A stretch of 64,000 nt of DNA from Diabrotica undecimpunctata (lineage: Eukaryota; Arthropoda; Insecta; Coleoptera; Chrysomelidae), in assembly GCF_040954645.1 (NCBI RefSeq), contig NC_092807.1:1798001-1862000 (forward strand). Direction: 5' to 3'. Within the stretch, counting starts at the first letter, position 1. Each line of letters starts with the position of its first letter. A program made the translations under genes and the position numbers. This document shows, piece by piece, positions 56,470 through 64,000 of the stretch. The notes beneath the pieces were generated by a model. It worked only from the letters and a program-made list of their open reading frames with translations, did not search any database and was not told where the DNA came from.

Positions 56470-57197
56470 CTAGTTTTTTGATGTTTTTTTACATATTGCG
56501 CCTTCTTTGTCATTCCACTTCCATTCGCTGTTATTTACCCATATTTTTTTTACTCCAATCTTGACTTCATTTCCTTTATTTCTTTCTTCTTGAGCAATGT
56601 TTCTAATTGTTTTCTGTATTTCTCGTTCTTTTGTGGTTGCATCTTCGTTGATATATATTTTGTACTCTTTAATTTCTTTTAACTTGTGCTTTTTTTCCAT
56701 TATTTTTCTTTTTTCTTCCTGGTTTTCCAATTCAATTAGGCATGTTTTTTCGCCTAACTTGTGAGCATTCCTTATTTTAACCTCTACTCCTATATGTTGT
56801 TTGATGAAATTATTGATTGTTCCTTTTAACCCTGCTTGCTCATATGTGTCTATCTTTAGGCCGTACATAACTATGTTATTTATTCGTCGGTGTTTTTCCA
56901 TAACTTCCATGTTTTTTGTTATTTCTCTGAGTTCCTCCTTGATCTCTATATTTTCTTGTTTCAGTTCTGAATTTTCTTTTCTCAGCTCTCTGTTTTCCAT
57001 TATGAGCTTTTCTATCGTTTCCTTGCATTCTTGTTGATTTCTTTTTATTTCCTTAATATCATCGGTGAGGTGGCTCACCATTATTAGTAATTGATCAATT
57101 TTTGTTGCCTCATTTTTTTTCTCTGGAGTTTTTGTTGGTGTTCTCGAAAACTTCTTGCTCTTTCTGAAAATGTTATCTTCTTCCTCGCTGTCTTTTT
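56470..57197 (-). CDS. LINE ORF1, coiled-coil RNA-binding protein (5'-truncated)
   Basis: The frame is open from the element's 5' boundary, so the first in-frame Met at 57081 is internal. Upstream residues include SRTPTKTPEKKNEATKIDQL. From the Met, residues 1-60 are a Glu/Lys heptad-rich coiled coil (ENRELRKENSELKQENIEIK). An RRM-like segment follows (INNIVMYGLK, KIRNAHKLGEKTCLIELE, and KIYINEDATTKEREIQKTIR). This layout is that of L1-type and related ORF1 proteins (Transposase_22 fold), which trimerise and coat LINE RNA. The frame is intact to the stop at 56470, 27 bp before the first endonuclease Met. Confidence 0.8.
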
Positions 57198-57424
57198 ACA
57201 AAACAAAAGTTTTACTAATTGTAAAAGAATGTACACAGATCTGTCTCTATTTTCAGGAACTTGATGGATAATATTGATTAGTTTGGTTACTGGATTCTTT
57301 GGATTGGCGGAAACTCTAGTGAAATAAGCCTAAGAATAAGAAGTATAAAAAGGGTAGGTTTGAAAGATTCAATGCTAATGCTTTCACTGGGACTAGATCT
57401 AAATGCACCTAGACATATACGTAA

Positions 57425-58768
57425 AGAATGTTTACCCGAATACTTACAACAACACTAGAAAAAAAGTTGGATTTCTACCAGCCACAAACGATCACCTACA
57501 AACAGTAAAATCCTTAATAGAAAAATCGATAGAATATCATATGAACAGATAAACAAATCACTGGTACTTATCTTCGTAGACTTTCACAAAGCCTTCGATA
57601 CCGTGGAATTAAACAGCATTATAACTGCTCTGAACAATAGTAGAATAGACTACCGGCTTACAAAGTTAGTACAAACATTGTACCAAAACGCCACAAAGCG
57701 TGTAAAACTACATGATACCACCAGAGAAATTCATATAAAGCGAGGTGTGAGACAGGGCGACACTCTCTTATCTAAATGATTTATAACGGTCCTCGAATAC
57801 GCATTTAAAATGCTAAAGTGAGAAAATAGAGGAATAAAAATAGACATGGAAATGCTCAATCATCTGCGTTTTGCCAAAGATATAGTACTTATTACCGAAG
57901 ATCTACGTGAAGCACAAAAAAAATGCTACAAGAATTAGAAAACTTATCTTTAACAGTAGGTCTAAAAAGGAGCATCAGTAAGACCAAATTTATGACAAAT
58001 TTGGTTCCCAGCGAATACCTTCTTCTTCTTAGCGTGCCCTATCAAGTCCCCTTGACGTTGGCGATTAACATGGCGAAACTGTCTCTGTCTTGAGCTATTC
58101 TAAAGAGTTGCTCAGCTTTCCTCACTCCTGTCCACTCCCTGATATTCTTCAACCAAGAGGCCAGCGAACACCTAACCATTCAAAATCAAGTAGTAGAATT
58201 GACAGAAAAGTACATATATCTCGGTCATGAAATAAGAATAAGCAAGGATAATCAGACCTGTGAATTTCAACGACGCATGACACTTGCTTGGGCGGCATAT
58301 GGTTCACTAAGAGACATCTTTAAGAGCAACATCCCGATAGCTATGAAACGGAAGACATTTGACCAATGCGTTCTTCCTATTATGACATACAAAGCAGAAA
58401 CTCTCACTCTCACAAAAACAACAGCACTAAAAATGCGAGTGGCACAAAGGTGTATGGAGAAATCAATTCTCGGCGTGACAAAAAAAGAGGAAAAAATGAG
58501 GAACCAAGACTTACGGAAAAGAACAGGTATCACTGATGTCGTCGAACGCATGAAAAAGCTGAAATTTAATTGGGCAGGTCACATAGTGAGACTAAAAGAC
58601 TCAAGATGGACCAGAAAACTAATTGACTGGCACCCAAGAGAAGACAAGCGTAGCAGAGGACGACCACCAACACAAGAAATGGCAACAAGACGTACAGAAT
58701 CGTAAAGAGTGGAAAAATAGGAGATATCTATGTCCAGCAGTGGACAAAAGAGGTTGCATGATGATGAT
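57425..58768 (+). pseudogene. RTE LINE inserted in the RNase H LINE
   Basis: The flanks atacgtaa (57417-57424) and atatgtaa (58769-58776) form an 8-bp duplication with one mismatch. The copy opens with a RMFTRILTTTLEKKLDFYQP block, then a small internal deletion. Next are LIFVDFHKAFDTVELNS-like (motif A), KRGVRQGDTLLSK (motif B region) and a damaged catalytic box (FAKDIVLI, the first Asp replaced by Lys). The frame at 58199-58705 gives YLGHEIRISKDNQTCEFQ and LTLTKTTALKMRVAQRCMEK. A tgatgatgat tail ends it. It is interrupted at 58021 by a 140-bp piece. It is closest to the 31.6-kb copy. Confidence 0.88.
58021..58160 (-). mobile_element. 140-bp RTE 3' end insertion, 13-bp TSD
   Basis: The duplication ccagcgaatacct / ccagcgaacacct flanks it (58008-58020 and 58161-58173). 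Read on the minus strand it encodes SWLKNIREWTGVRKAEQLF and FAMLIANVKG, the last residues of the RTE family seen at 39.6 kb, and ends in (GAA)n. It is an extremely 5'-truncated insertion. Confidence 0.9.
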
Positions 58769-58935
58769 ATATGTAAGGAGGTCTTTTGTATTGAATTTAG
58801 AGATTTGAGATAAGTATTGCAGACGGTCATATAGAACATGCTGCAGTAATCTAATCTGGAGCAAATAAGAACTCTATAGATTCTTAATAAGATTTTTTCT
58901 TCAGCGCCCCATTGCTGGTGGGCAAGAGTTTTTAA

Positions 58936-60932
58936 GGAGTTCGAAAAATATATTGGTAATTCATTGAAAGATACCACAACAGCAGACATCAATATATTGA
59001 ACAAACAAATAGTCAACACAATACAACAGGCTCAAACTAAATATTGTCCGACAAGCAAAAAAGATGAAAAACTGAGTCAACCCACGAAAACCCTTATAGA
59101 ACTAAGGCGACAAATAAAAGGAGATAACACTACAAGCAAAGAAGCGATAAATCAAATAAATAAGACGATCACAAAGGCAATAAGAAAAGACATAAGAAAC
59201 TACAATGTAGAAAAAACAAAACAGGCAATAGAGCAAAATAAGAACATGAAAGTTTTGAAGAGGAGCGTACAAAAGGGGAAAATAGAAATTAACAAACTGA
59301 GAAACAGCACTGGAGAAGAAACAACGAACAGAGATGAAATATTAAGAATAGTCGAAGAGTTCTACACAGAGTTATATAGATCAAGAAAAAAAGATAACAA
59401 TACGGAACCTCCAATTACACTAAAAACTGGGGTATTAAACCAAGGATCAGATTTAATGCCCGATATAACAAAATCAGAAATCAAAGAAGCCCTGAAGAAA
59501 ATGAAAAATAATCGAACCCCGGGTGAAGATGGAATAGTATCAGAAGCACTAAAAATTGGAGGGGATGTATTACTTGAAAAAATTAAACAACTTTTCAATA
59601 TCTGCCTTCACAGCACCAATATTCCAACAGACTGGAACAACGCTACTATGATTCTATTACACAAAGCAGGAGATAAAGCAAATTTAGAGAATTACAGACC
59701 GATTAGCCTCCTCAGCCATATAAATAAGTTGTTTATGCGAATACTAGTTAAGAGAATGGAAAGAAAATTAGAGACTTATTAACCAAGGGAACAGGCAGGA
59801 TTCCGAAAAAGTTACGGAACAAATGACCATCTACAAAGTATAAAAACCCTAATAGAGAAAGCAGTGGAATACAATAAACCTCTAGTTCTAATATTTATCG
59901 ATTTTCACAAAGCCTTTGACACAGTTGAGCTAAGCAAAATATTACAGGCGCTTAAAGAATGCAGGCTAGATTATAGATATACTAAATTATTTAACAAAAT
60001 ATACCTGCAGGCAACAACCACTGTCAGATTACATACTAACAATAATCGCATAAAAATAGAACGGGGGGTTAGACAAGGAGACCCAATGTCACCTAAACTT
60101 TTTAATACGGTGCTAGAACATGCTTTTAAGAATTTGGATTGGATGATAAAGGGAATAAAAATAGATGGAGAATATCTAAACAACTTACGTTTCGCCGATG
60201 ATATACTTATAATAGCTGAAGATCTAGGTATGGCAAGAGAGATGGTACAGGAACTCGTTGTGGCTACAGAAAGTGTAGTTTTAAATATAAATATCTCGAA
60301 AACAAAAATCATCACCAATTTGGTACCCAACCAGAACATCAGTATTGGTGGAAAAGAAATAGAACTCGTAGATAGATATAAATACCTGGGACATGAAATT
60401 ATGATTGGCAGGGATAACCAGACTCATGAACTGAAGAGAAGAATCGGCCTTGGGTGGGCAGCATTTGGAAAACTGAGAGAAACTTTTAAAAGTGAGCTGC
60501 CCACATGCCTAAAGCGAAAGGTATTTGATCAGTGCGTCCTCCCAGTCTTGACGTACGGAGCAGAAACACTTACCTTAACAAAAGCAGCAGCTACCAAACT
60601 GAGAGTCACGCAGAGAAGAATGGGGCGGTCCATGTTAGGAATAACTCTGCGAGACAGAATAACCAACGAAGACATCAGGAGAAGAACCGGAGTGACTAAA
60701 ATGGAGATGGGCAGGACACATAGCCAGAGTGACAGATGGGCGATGGAGAAAGAGGTTATTGGAATGGAGGCCAAGGGAAGACAAGAGAAGCGTCGGTCGA
60801 CCACCTACAAGATGGACTGACGATTTAAGAAGACTCAATAAAAACTGGATGAGAGCGGCGCAAGATAGACGGGGTTGGAAACATGAGGAAGAGGCCTATG
60901 TTCAGCAGTGGACTCTTGAGGCTGGATGATGA
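58936..60932 (+). pseudogene. RTE LINE, 2.0 kb, RT nearly intact, 11-bp TSD
   Basis: The flanks agagtttttaa at 58925-58935 and 60933-60943 prove insertion into the RNase H LINE. The first frame (58964-59782) has KMKNNRTPGEDGIVSEALKI and ENYRPISLLSHINKLF, ending at a TAA in place of a sense codon at 59780. The second frame (59864-60820) has LIFIDFHKAFDTVELSK (motif A), ERGVRQGDPMSPKLFNT (motif B region) and LRFADDILIIAEDLG (motif C), then YLGHEIMIGRDNQTHELK. A deletion or frameshift near 60700 moves the C-terminus (LLEWRPREDKRSVGRPPTRW) to another frame. It ends QQWTLEAG and gatgatga. There are two lesions only. Endonuclease is absent by 5' truncation. Confidence 0.92.
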
Positions 60933-60962
60933 AGAGTTTTTAAAATATTCATACAATTGTAT

Positions 60963-61059
60963 AACGCTTAACGATTTTGCTTGTCATCCTTGTGCAGGGG
61001 CAATGCTAATCTTTTCTGTATGGTTCCAATTTTAGTACATGTACCGCCGAAGCGAGTAC
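60963..61059 (-). ncRNA. U6 snRNA-derived sequence (pseudogene), fused to LINE
   Basis: On the minus strand the sequence starts GTACTCGCTTCGGCGGTACA and contains TACTAAAATTGGAAC, AAGATTAGCATTGCCCCTGC and CAAGGATGACA. This follows U6 from its 5' end to about position 97 of 107 with roughly 11 substitutions. The ACAGA box reads ACAGA and is preserved, while AGC of the AGC triad is present in AAGATTAGC. The 3' Pol III terminator is absent: after AAGCGTT the sequence becomes I-type LINE on the same strand. Most changes are G to A or C to T, as in decayed retrocopies. Confidence 0.9.
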
Positions 61060-61060
61060 A

Positions 61061-61804
61061 TACATCTTTTAATATATTGATTATGTAGTAATAATTAATA
61101 TTCGTACTAACTGATTAAAATATGCAGCCAAAATCATCACAACCCTAATTAAAGTCCACACGACGACATGAAGGAAAATAAAGATAAATGTCCTTGAATC
61201 AGCGTTGAGTTCCTCAATATTAATATTAAAATTTGACTTACATATTTTTCAAAATATAGCAAATACGTGTAGGCGTGAGAATTTTTTGTTCCATTTTGTA
61301 TTTCTTGTCGTCACTGTATAATTCGGTATCATTCACCGTTTAAAACACCCATGACAAATCGTTGTATAACCAAAATAGCACAAACGATCCTTAATGCCTT
61401 TTAAATTATTGTTATAAATCCCTGCACAATCCTTTTTGTGTGCCACGATGGCGTCATTCATAGACCAATTACCAAAATTAAGTAACGCACGTAACCAAAG
61501 TGCCAAAAGCTTTTAGGCTGAAAGCTTCGCAAGTATAGGTGCCAGGTAGTATCAACCACCATTTTGTGGTGTTCTTTGCCGTGTCATCTTTTGGCTTCTA
61601 GCCATTGACATATTTATTTAAAAGCGGTTTTTTGCTTACTTCTATTTACGTCACGGATAATGTGGGTGTATAATAGAGAATAAAATTATGGAAATGGACT
61701 ATACTGTCGTGTATGTTTACAATGAATACTTTTCCATTTAATTCCACAGTATTAACGCCACTCACTATCTGTTTATCTTAATTTTTAGTTATTACTACCT
61801 TATT
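61061..61804. other. No recognisable feature
   Basis: AT-rich sequence upstream (minus sense) of the U6 copy. No coding or element end was recognised. Confidence 0.5.
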
Positions 61805-62625
61805 TTGAGAATTCATATAAAAGTAAGTTTTTTTATATATTGCCATACACATATGGATATATGTGTATATATGGCTATACTAATAGCTGATAGGATAGAT
61901 GAGGCCAAAGAACTTTTAAATCAGCTCTACCTTTCCTCGCTAGAAGGGGGATTGAAAATAAATATATCTAAAACCCAGATGATGACAAATCTTGTAGTCA
62001 GCGAAGATATATGTGTAGGAACAAGATCCATAGACCAGGTAATGTCCTATAAATACCTAGGTCATGAGATTCGCATAGGAAAAGATAACCAAACCGTTGA
62101 GCTTCTCCGTCGTATAAGACTGACTTGGGCAGCCTTCGGCAAGCTGAACCATATTTTCAAATCGTCTGATATACCAATATGCCTTAAAAGACAAACGTTT
62201 AATCAGTGTGTTTTGCCAGTGTTAACTTACGGTGCGGAAACGTTGACCATGACAAGGAGAACAGTTCAAAAGATCCATGTGTGTCAAAGGGCGATGGAGC
62301 GTGCTATGTTGGGCGTTTCACTACGAGACAAGATCCCAAATCGCCAGCTACGACAAAGAACAGGAGTGGCTGATGCAGTAGAGAGAGTAGCAACACTGAA
62401 ATGGAACTGGGCAGGTCACGTGGCTCGAATGACAGATAATAGATGGACAAAGCGGATATTGGAATGGAGACGATGCCTACCGAAGCAGAGGTCGTCCACC
62501 AACACGTTGGACTGACGATCTAAAACGTTGTCATAGGAATTGGATGCAAGAGGCACAAGATCGAAACAGATGGAAAATTATGAGGGAGATCTATGTCCAG
62601 CAGTGGATAAGCGAAGATTGAATGA
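61805..62625 (+). pseudogene. RTE LINE C-terminal half
   Basis: The frame from about 61865 starts just after the catalytic box (AILIADRIDEAKELL, where a FADD should precede). It has INISKTQMMTNLVVSEDI, YLGHEIRIGKDNQTVELLRR, YGAETLTMTRRTVQK, RAMLGVSLRDK and LKWNWAGHVARMTDNRWTKR. A frameshift near 62470 displaces the GRPPTRW-equivalent end, and the tail in another frame ends near 62625 with atgatgat. It is severely 5'-truncated, but the remaining frame is clean for about 210 codons. Confidence 0.85.
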
Positions 62626-62679
62626 TGATACACATATGGAGTACGATACGAATCATAGTTTAATAGAAAAAAAAAAGAA

Positions 62680-63115
62680 AAAATTGAGTAGTCAAATAGA
62701 ACATCCACATGATTGGGCTCGACTAATTCGGCAAGTTGGGAGAAAGTATCAATTTTTAGTTACAGACATGCAGCGCTTTCCGTTTCTTAATTTTGGTGAC
62801 TTATTTAATTCCGTACTAGTTAACCGCAAAACTGATACTCAGAATGACAAGAGAAACTAAAGACAGTTTCGTTGGTTGCGGTATGAAAAATCTAAAGAGT
62901 TTTAATACAAGTTGTCTTTTAACAAACAAAGAAGAACCTTTTAGGACCATAGATTTAGGAAAGATCGGAAAAACTGCTAGAAATTGATTACCCAAGGAGG
63001 CATATCACAAGCCTTTGCCTATAACGATAGAAAAAGAAAAGCACCTAATGGACTTACTGCCGTACATATTAAAATCACTGTGGGACTTTTACAAAAATCT
63101 AATAAAGATTTAGCT
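62680..63115 (+). pseudogene. Transposase-like C-terminus, multicopy insect family
   Basis: Shifted frames read HDWARLIRQVGRKYQFLV, FLNFGDLFNSVLVNRKTD, QFRWLRYEKSKEF and KPLPITIEKEKHLMDLLPYI. I recognise the order HDW..LIR, W..YEK..PF.YK, LP...K..DLL..IP from the C-terminal part of a high-copy insect protein of the same general type as the remnant at 18.7-19.8 kb. At least two frameshifts break it. The identity as a DNA transposon is inferred. Confidence 0.4.
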
Positions 63116-63237
63116 GATGTGTCCCTGATTCATCAATTTCTGACGACGATTAAAAGTTTGAAGTATCTTTTAGCTAGGTTTGTATGCTTAGGTATTTAAT
63201 GTTTTTAGTACTTAAATATACGTCGTAAGTAAGCTTG

Positions 63238-63399
63238 TGTTACGATAAATATGACTCATATTTAACCTGTTAACATGTTATTATTCTAAACAAGACTGTT
63301 TTCGTAGATTCTCTGACCCGCTAGAAACCTGTCTGGCGCTCCCTTCTGTTCGAGAAAGGTCAACACAGGTCGCCGAGGGGATTCCAGAATAACGGCGAT

Positions 63400-63448
<49 letters not shown>

Positions 63449-63684
63449 GACCTTTTCATTTTGAAGTTAGTCGGAATAATAATATCGAGTCGAGTTTTGA
63501 AATGTAACGCGCGTATTGTCGGGAATATAAATTGTAATAAATGTTGTAAATAAATTATATAATTATAGTGTAAAATAAATTAGTGTAATATTGTACAAAT
63601 AAAGACTTTAATAAACTAAGTGTTAAAACATTTTATAATAATTAATAAATAAAGTTAATAAATTAGACTAATAAACCGAGTTCA
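63238..63684 (+). mobile_element. Solo LTR (gypsy-like), 4-bp TSD, with (TA)n inside
   Basis: The unit starts TGTTACGATAAATATGACTC and ends GAGTTCA, with cttg on both sides (63234-63237 and 63685-63688). A TA run occupies about 63403-63445. AATAAAGACTTTAATAAAC lies near the 3' end and resembles the equivalent part of the LTR at 30452-30879. No internal region is present. Confidence 0.78.
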
Positions 63685-63784
63685 CTTGTATTAACATAAT
63701 AAAATTTTCGATTATCCTGTGTGTTATCATTATTATGTTCAATTACAAAGGGGGTGAGTCGTATGCTTATTTGTGAAAATGCAA

Positions 63785-63940
63785 TTAGGAAAATTACATA
63801 TAAAAAAACGTTCAAGTAATTACTATTTAAATGGGAATAAGCCATAATTAAAGGTTAAAGTAAGTTTATTGTCGTTTCAATTTCCACTTCGGAAATCGTT
63901 CTCAAAATACGAACATTATAAATTAAACAAATTTTGTTTT
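63785..63940 (-). repeat. Dispersed repeat copy 2
   Basis: The minus strand matches 35655-35795, with the core CCGAAGTGGAAATTGAAACG and an ATTTTGAGAACGATTT lead-in. The plus-strand end of the window is a T-rich run beyond it. Confidence 0.65.
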
Positions 63941-64000
63941 TTTTTATTTAATTTTAATTTAATTTTTGTTTAATTTACTAATGTTTTTATTTTGATAACG

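Larger units (their letters stand above)
53330..57201 (-). mobile_element. LINE, 3.87 kb, nearly full, 13-bp TSD
   Basis: The sequence aacaaaagtttta flanks the element (53317-53329 and 57202-57214). It carries ORF1, AP endonuclease and RT in order on the minus strand and ends in a (TA)n tail at 53330-53350. Two frameshifts interrupt ORF2. The 5' end begins inside ORF1. Its target is the RNase H LINE. Confidence 0.92.
52970..60962 (-). pseudogene. I-type LINE with RNase H, split by three insertions
   Basis: Reading the minus strand and skipping insertions, the segments are as follows. 60962-60933 gives NCMNILKTL. 58935-58769 gives AHQQWGAEEKILLRIYRVLI and SRLDYCSMFYMT. 57424-57202 gives LRICLGAFRSSPSES. 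53329-52970 gives LLEDIDLTITTPISTSNIPP, then the RNase H start YTDASKNG, SIHTAELYGILKALERT (catalytic Glu) and AICTDSLSLIQSI (catalytic Asp). The frame joins correctly at every insertion once one duplication is removed. The insertions are RTE at 58936-60932, RTE at 57425-58768 and another LINE at 53330-57201. The 5' end stops exactly where a U6 snRNA sequence begins (60963). Confidence 0.85.

Noticed and set aside
54741..56564. Several long plus-strand frames rich in Phe, Ser and Leu
   Set aside because: They are complements of the AT-rich, Lys/Glu-rich LINE ORF1 and ORF2.
60933..61059. U6 as part of the RTE insertion at 58.9-60.9 kb
   Set aside because: The RTE ends at its own 11-bp duplication (60933-60943). 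U6 joins the older minus-strand LINE on the far side of that duplication.
60963..61090. Active U6 gene with upstream TATA-like TATATT
   Set aside because: There are about 11 substitutions in 97 nt, no T-run terminator, a direct joint to LINE coding sequence, and no recognisable proximal promoter element.

Overview
The window looks like a piece of an insect chromosome, most likely beetle. It is AT-rich, has spliced genes, and is crowded with insect-type transposable elements. The only host protein gene recognised is the 3' part of bagpipe (the NK3-class homeobox gene, vertebrate Nkx3-2), on the minus strand at 38.35-39.06 kb. Its homeodomain is split by a 107-bp intron, and the 5' exon was not found. 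No bacterial, organellar or CRISPR-type features are seen.

Layout. 0-11 kb: decayed RTE and Jockey LINE fragments, piggyBac pieces, a copia gag scrap, a 1.86-kb terminal-inverted-repeat element with a 9-bp target duplication, and a MITE-like element. 11-16 kb: a Tc1-like element split by a hAT element (8-bp duplication), whose transposase frame is fused to a LINE gag-like ORF1. 17-30 kb: a LINE with a TA tail, a transposase remnant, a tRNA-derived SINE, a Tc1 element with both ends, and pogo/Tigger, piggyBac and Jockey remnants. 30-38 kb: a palindromic segment, a solo LTR, RTE and other LINE fragments, and about 2.4 kb of sparse sequence. 38-39 kb: bagpipe. 39.5-42.5 kb: a Jockey fragment split by a 2.4-kb RTE insertion. 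43.3-51 kb: a LINE interrupted by a 6.3-kb Penelope-like head-to-head inverted pair. 51.7-61 kb: a Tc1 remnant, then a deeply nested LINE stack ending in a U6 snRNA sequence. 61.8-64 kb: RTE, transposase and solo LTR remnants.

The window is a record of nested insertion. Target-site duplications readable by eye date several events relative to each other: hAT into Tc1, RTE into Jockey, Penelope pair into LINE, three elements into one RNase-H LINE, and an RTE tail into one of those. The youngest-looking unit is the Penelope pair: two identical intact 481-codon RT plus GIY-YIG frames. Its 3' region carries a candidate hammerhead ribozyme. The second notable structure is a U6 snRNA copy joined on the same strand to a 5'-truncated LINE, as expected from template switching during reverse transcription.

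All family calls come from reading motifs by eye. No database search was possible. Clade names within the LINEs are provisional.
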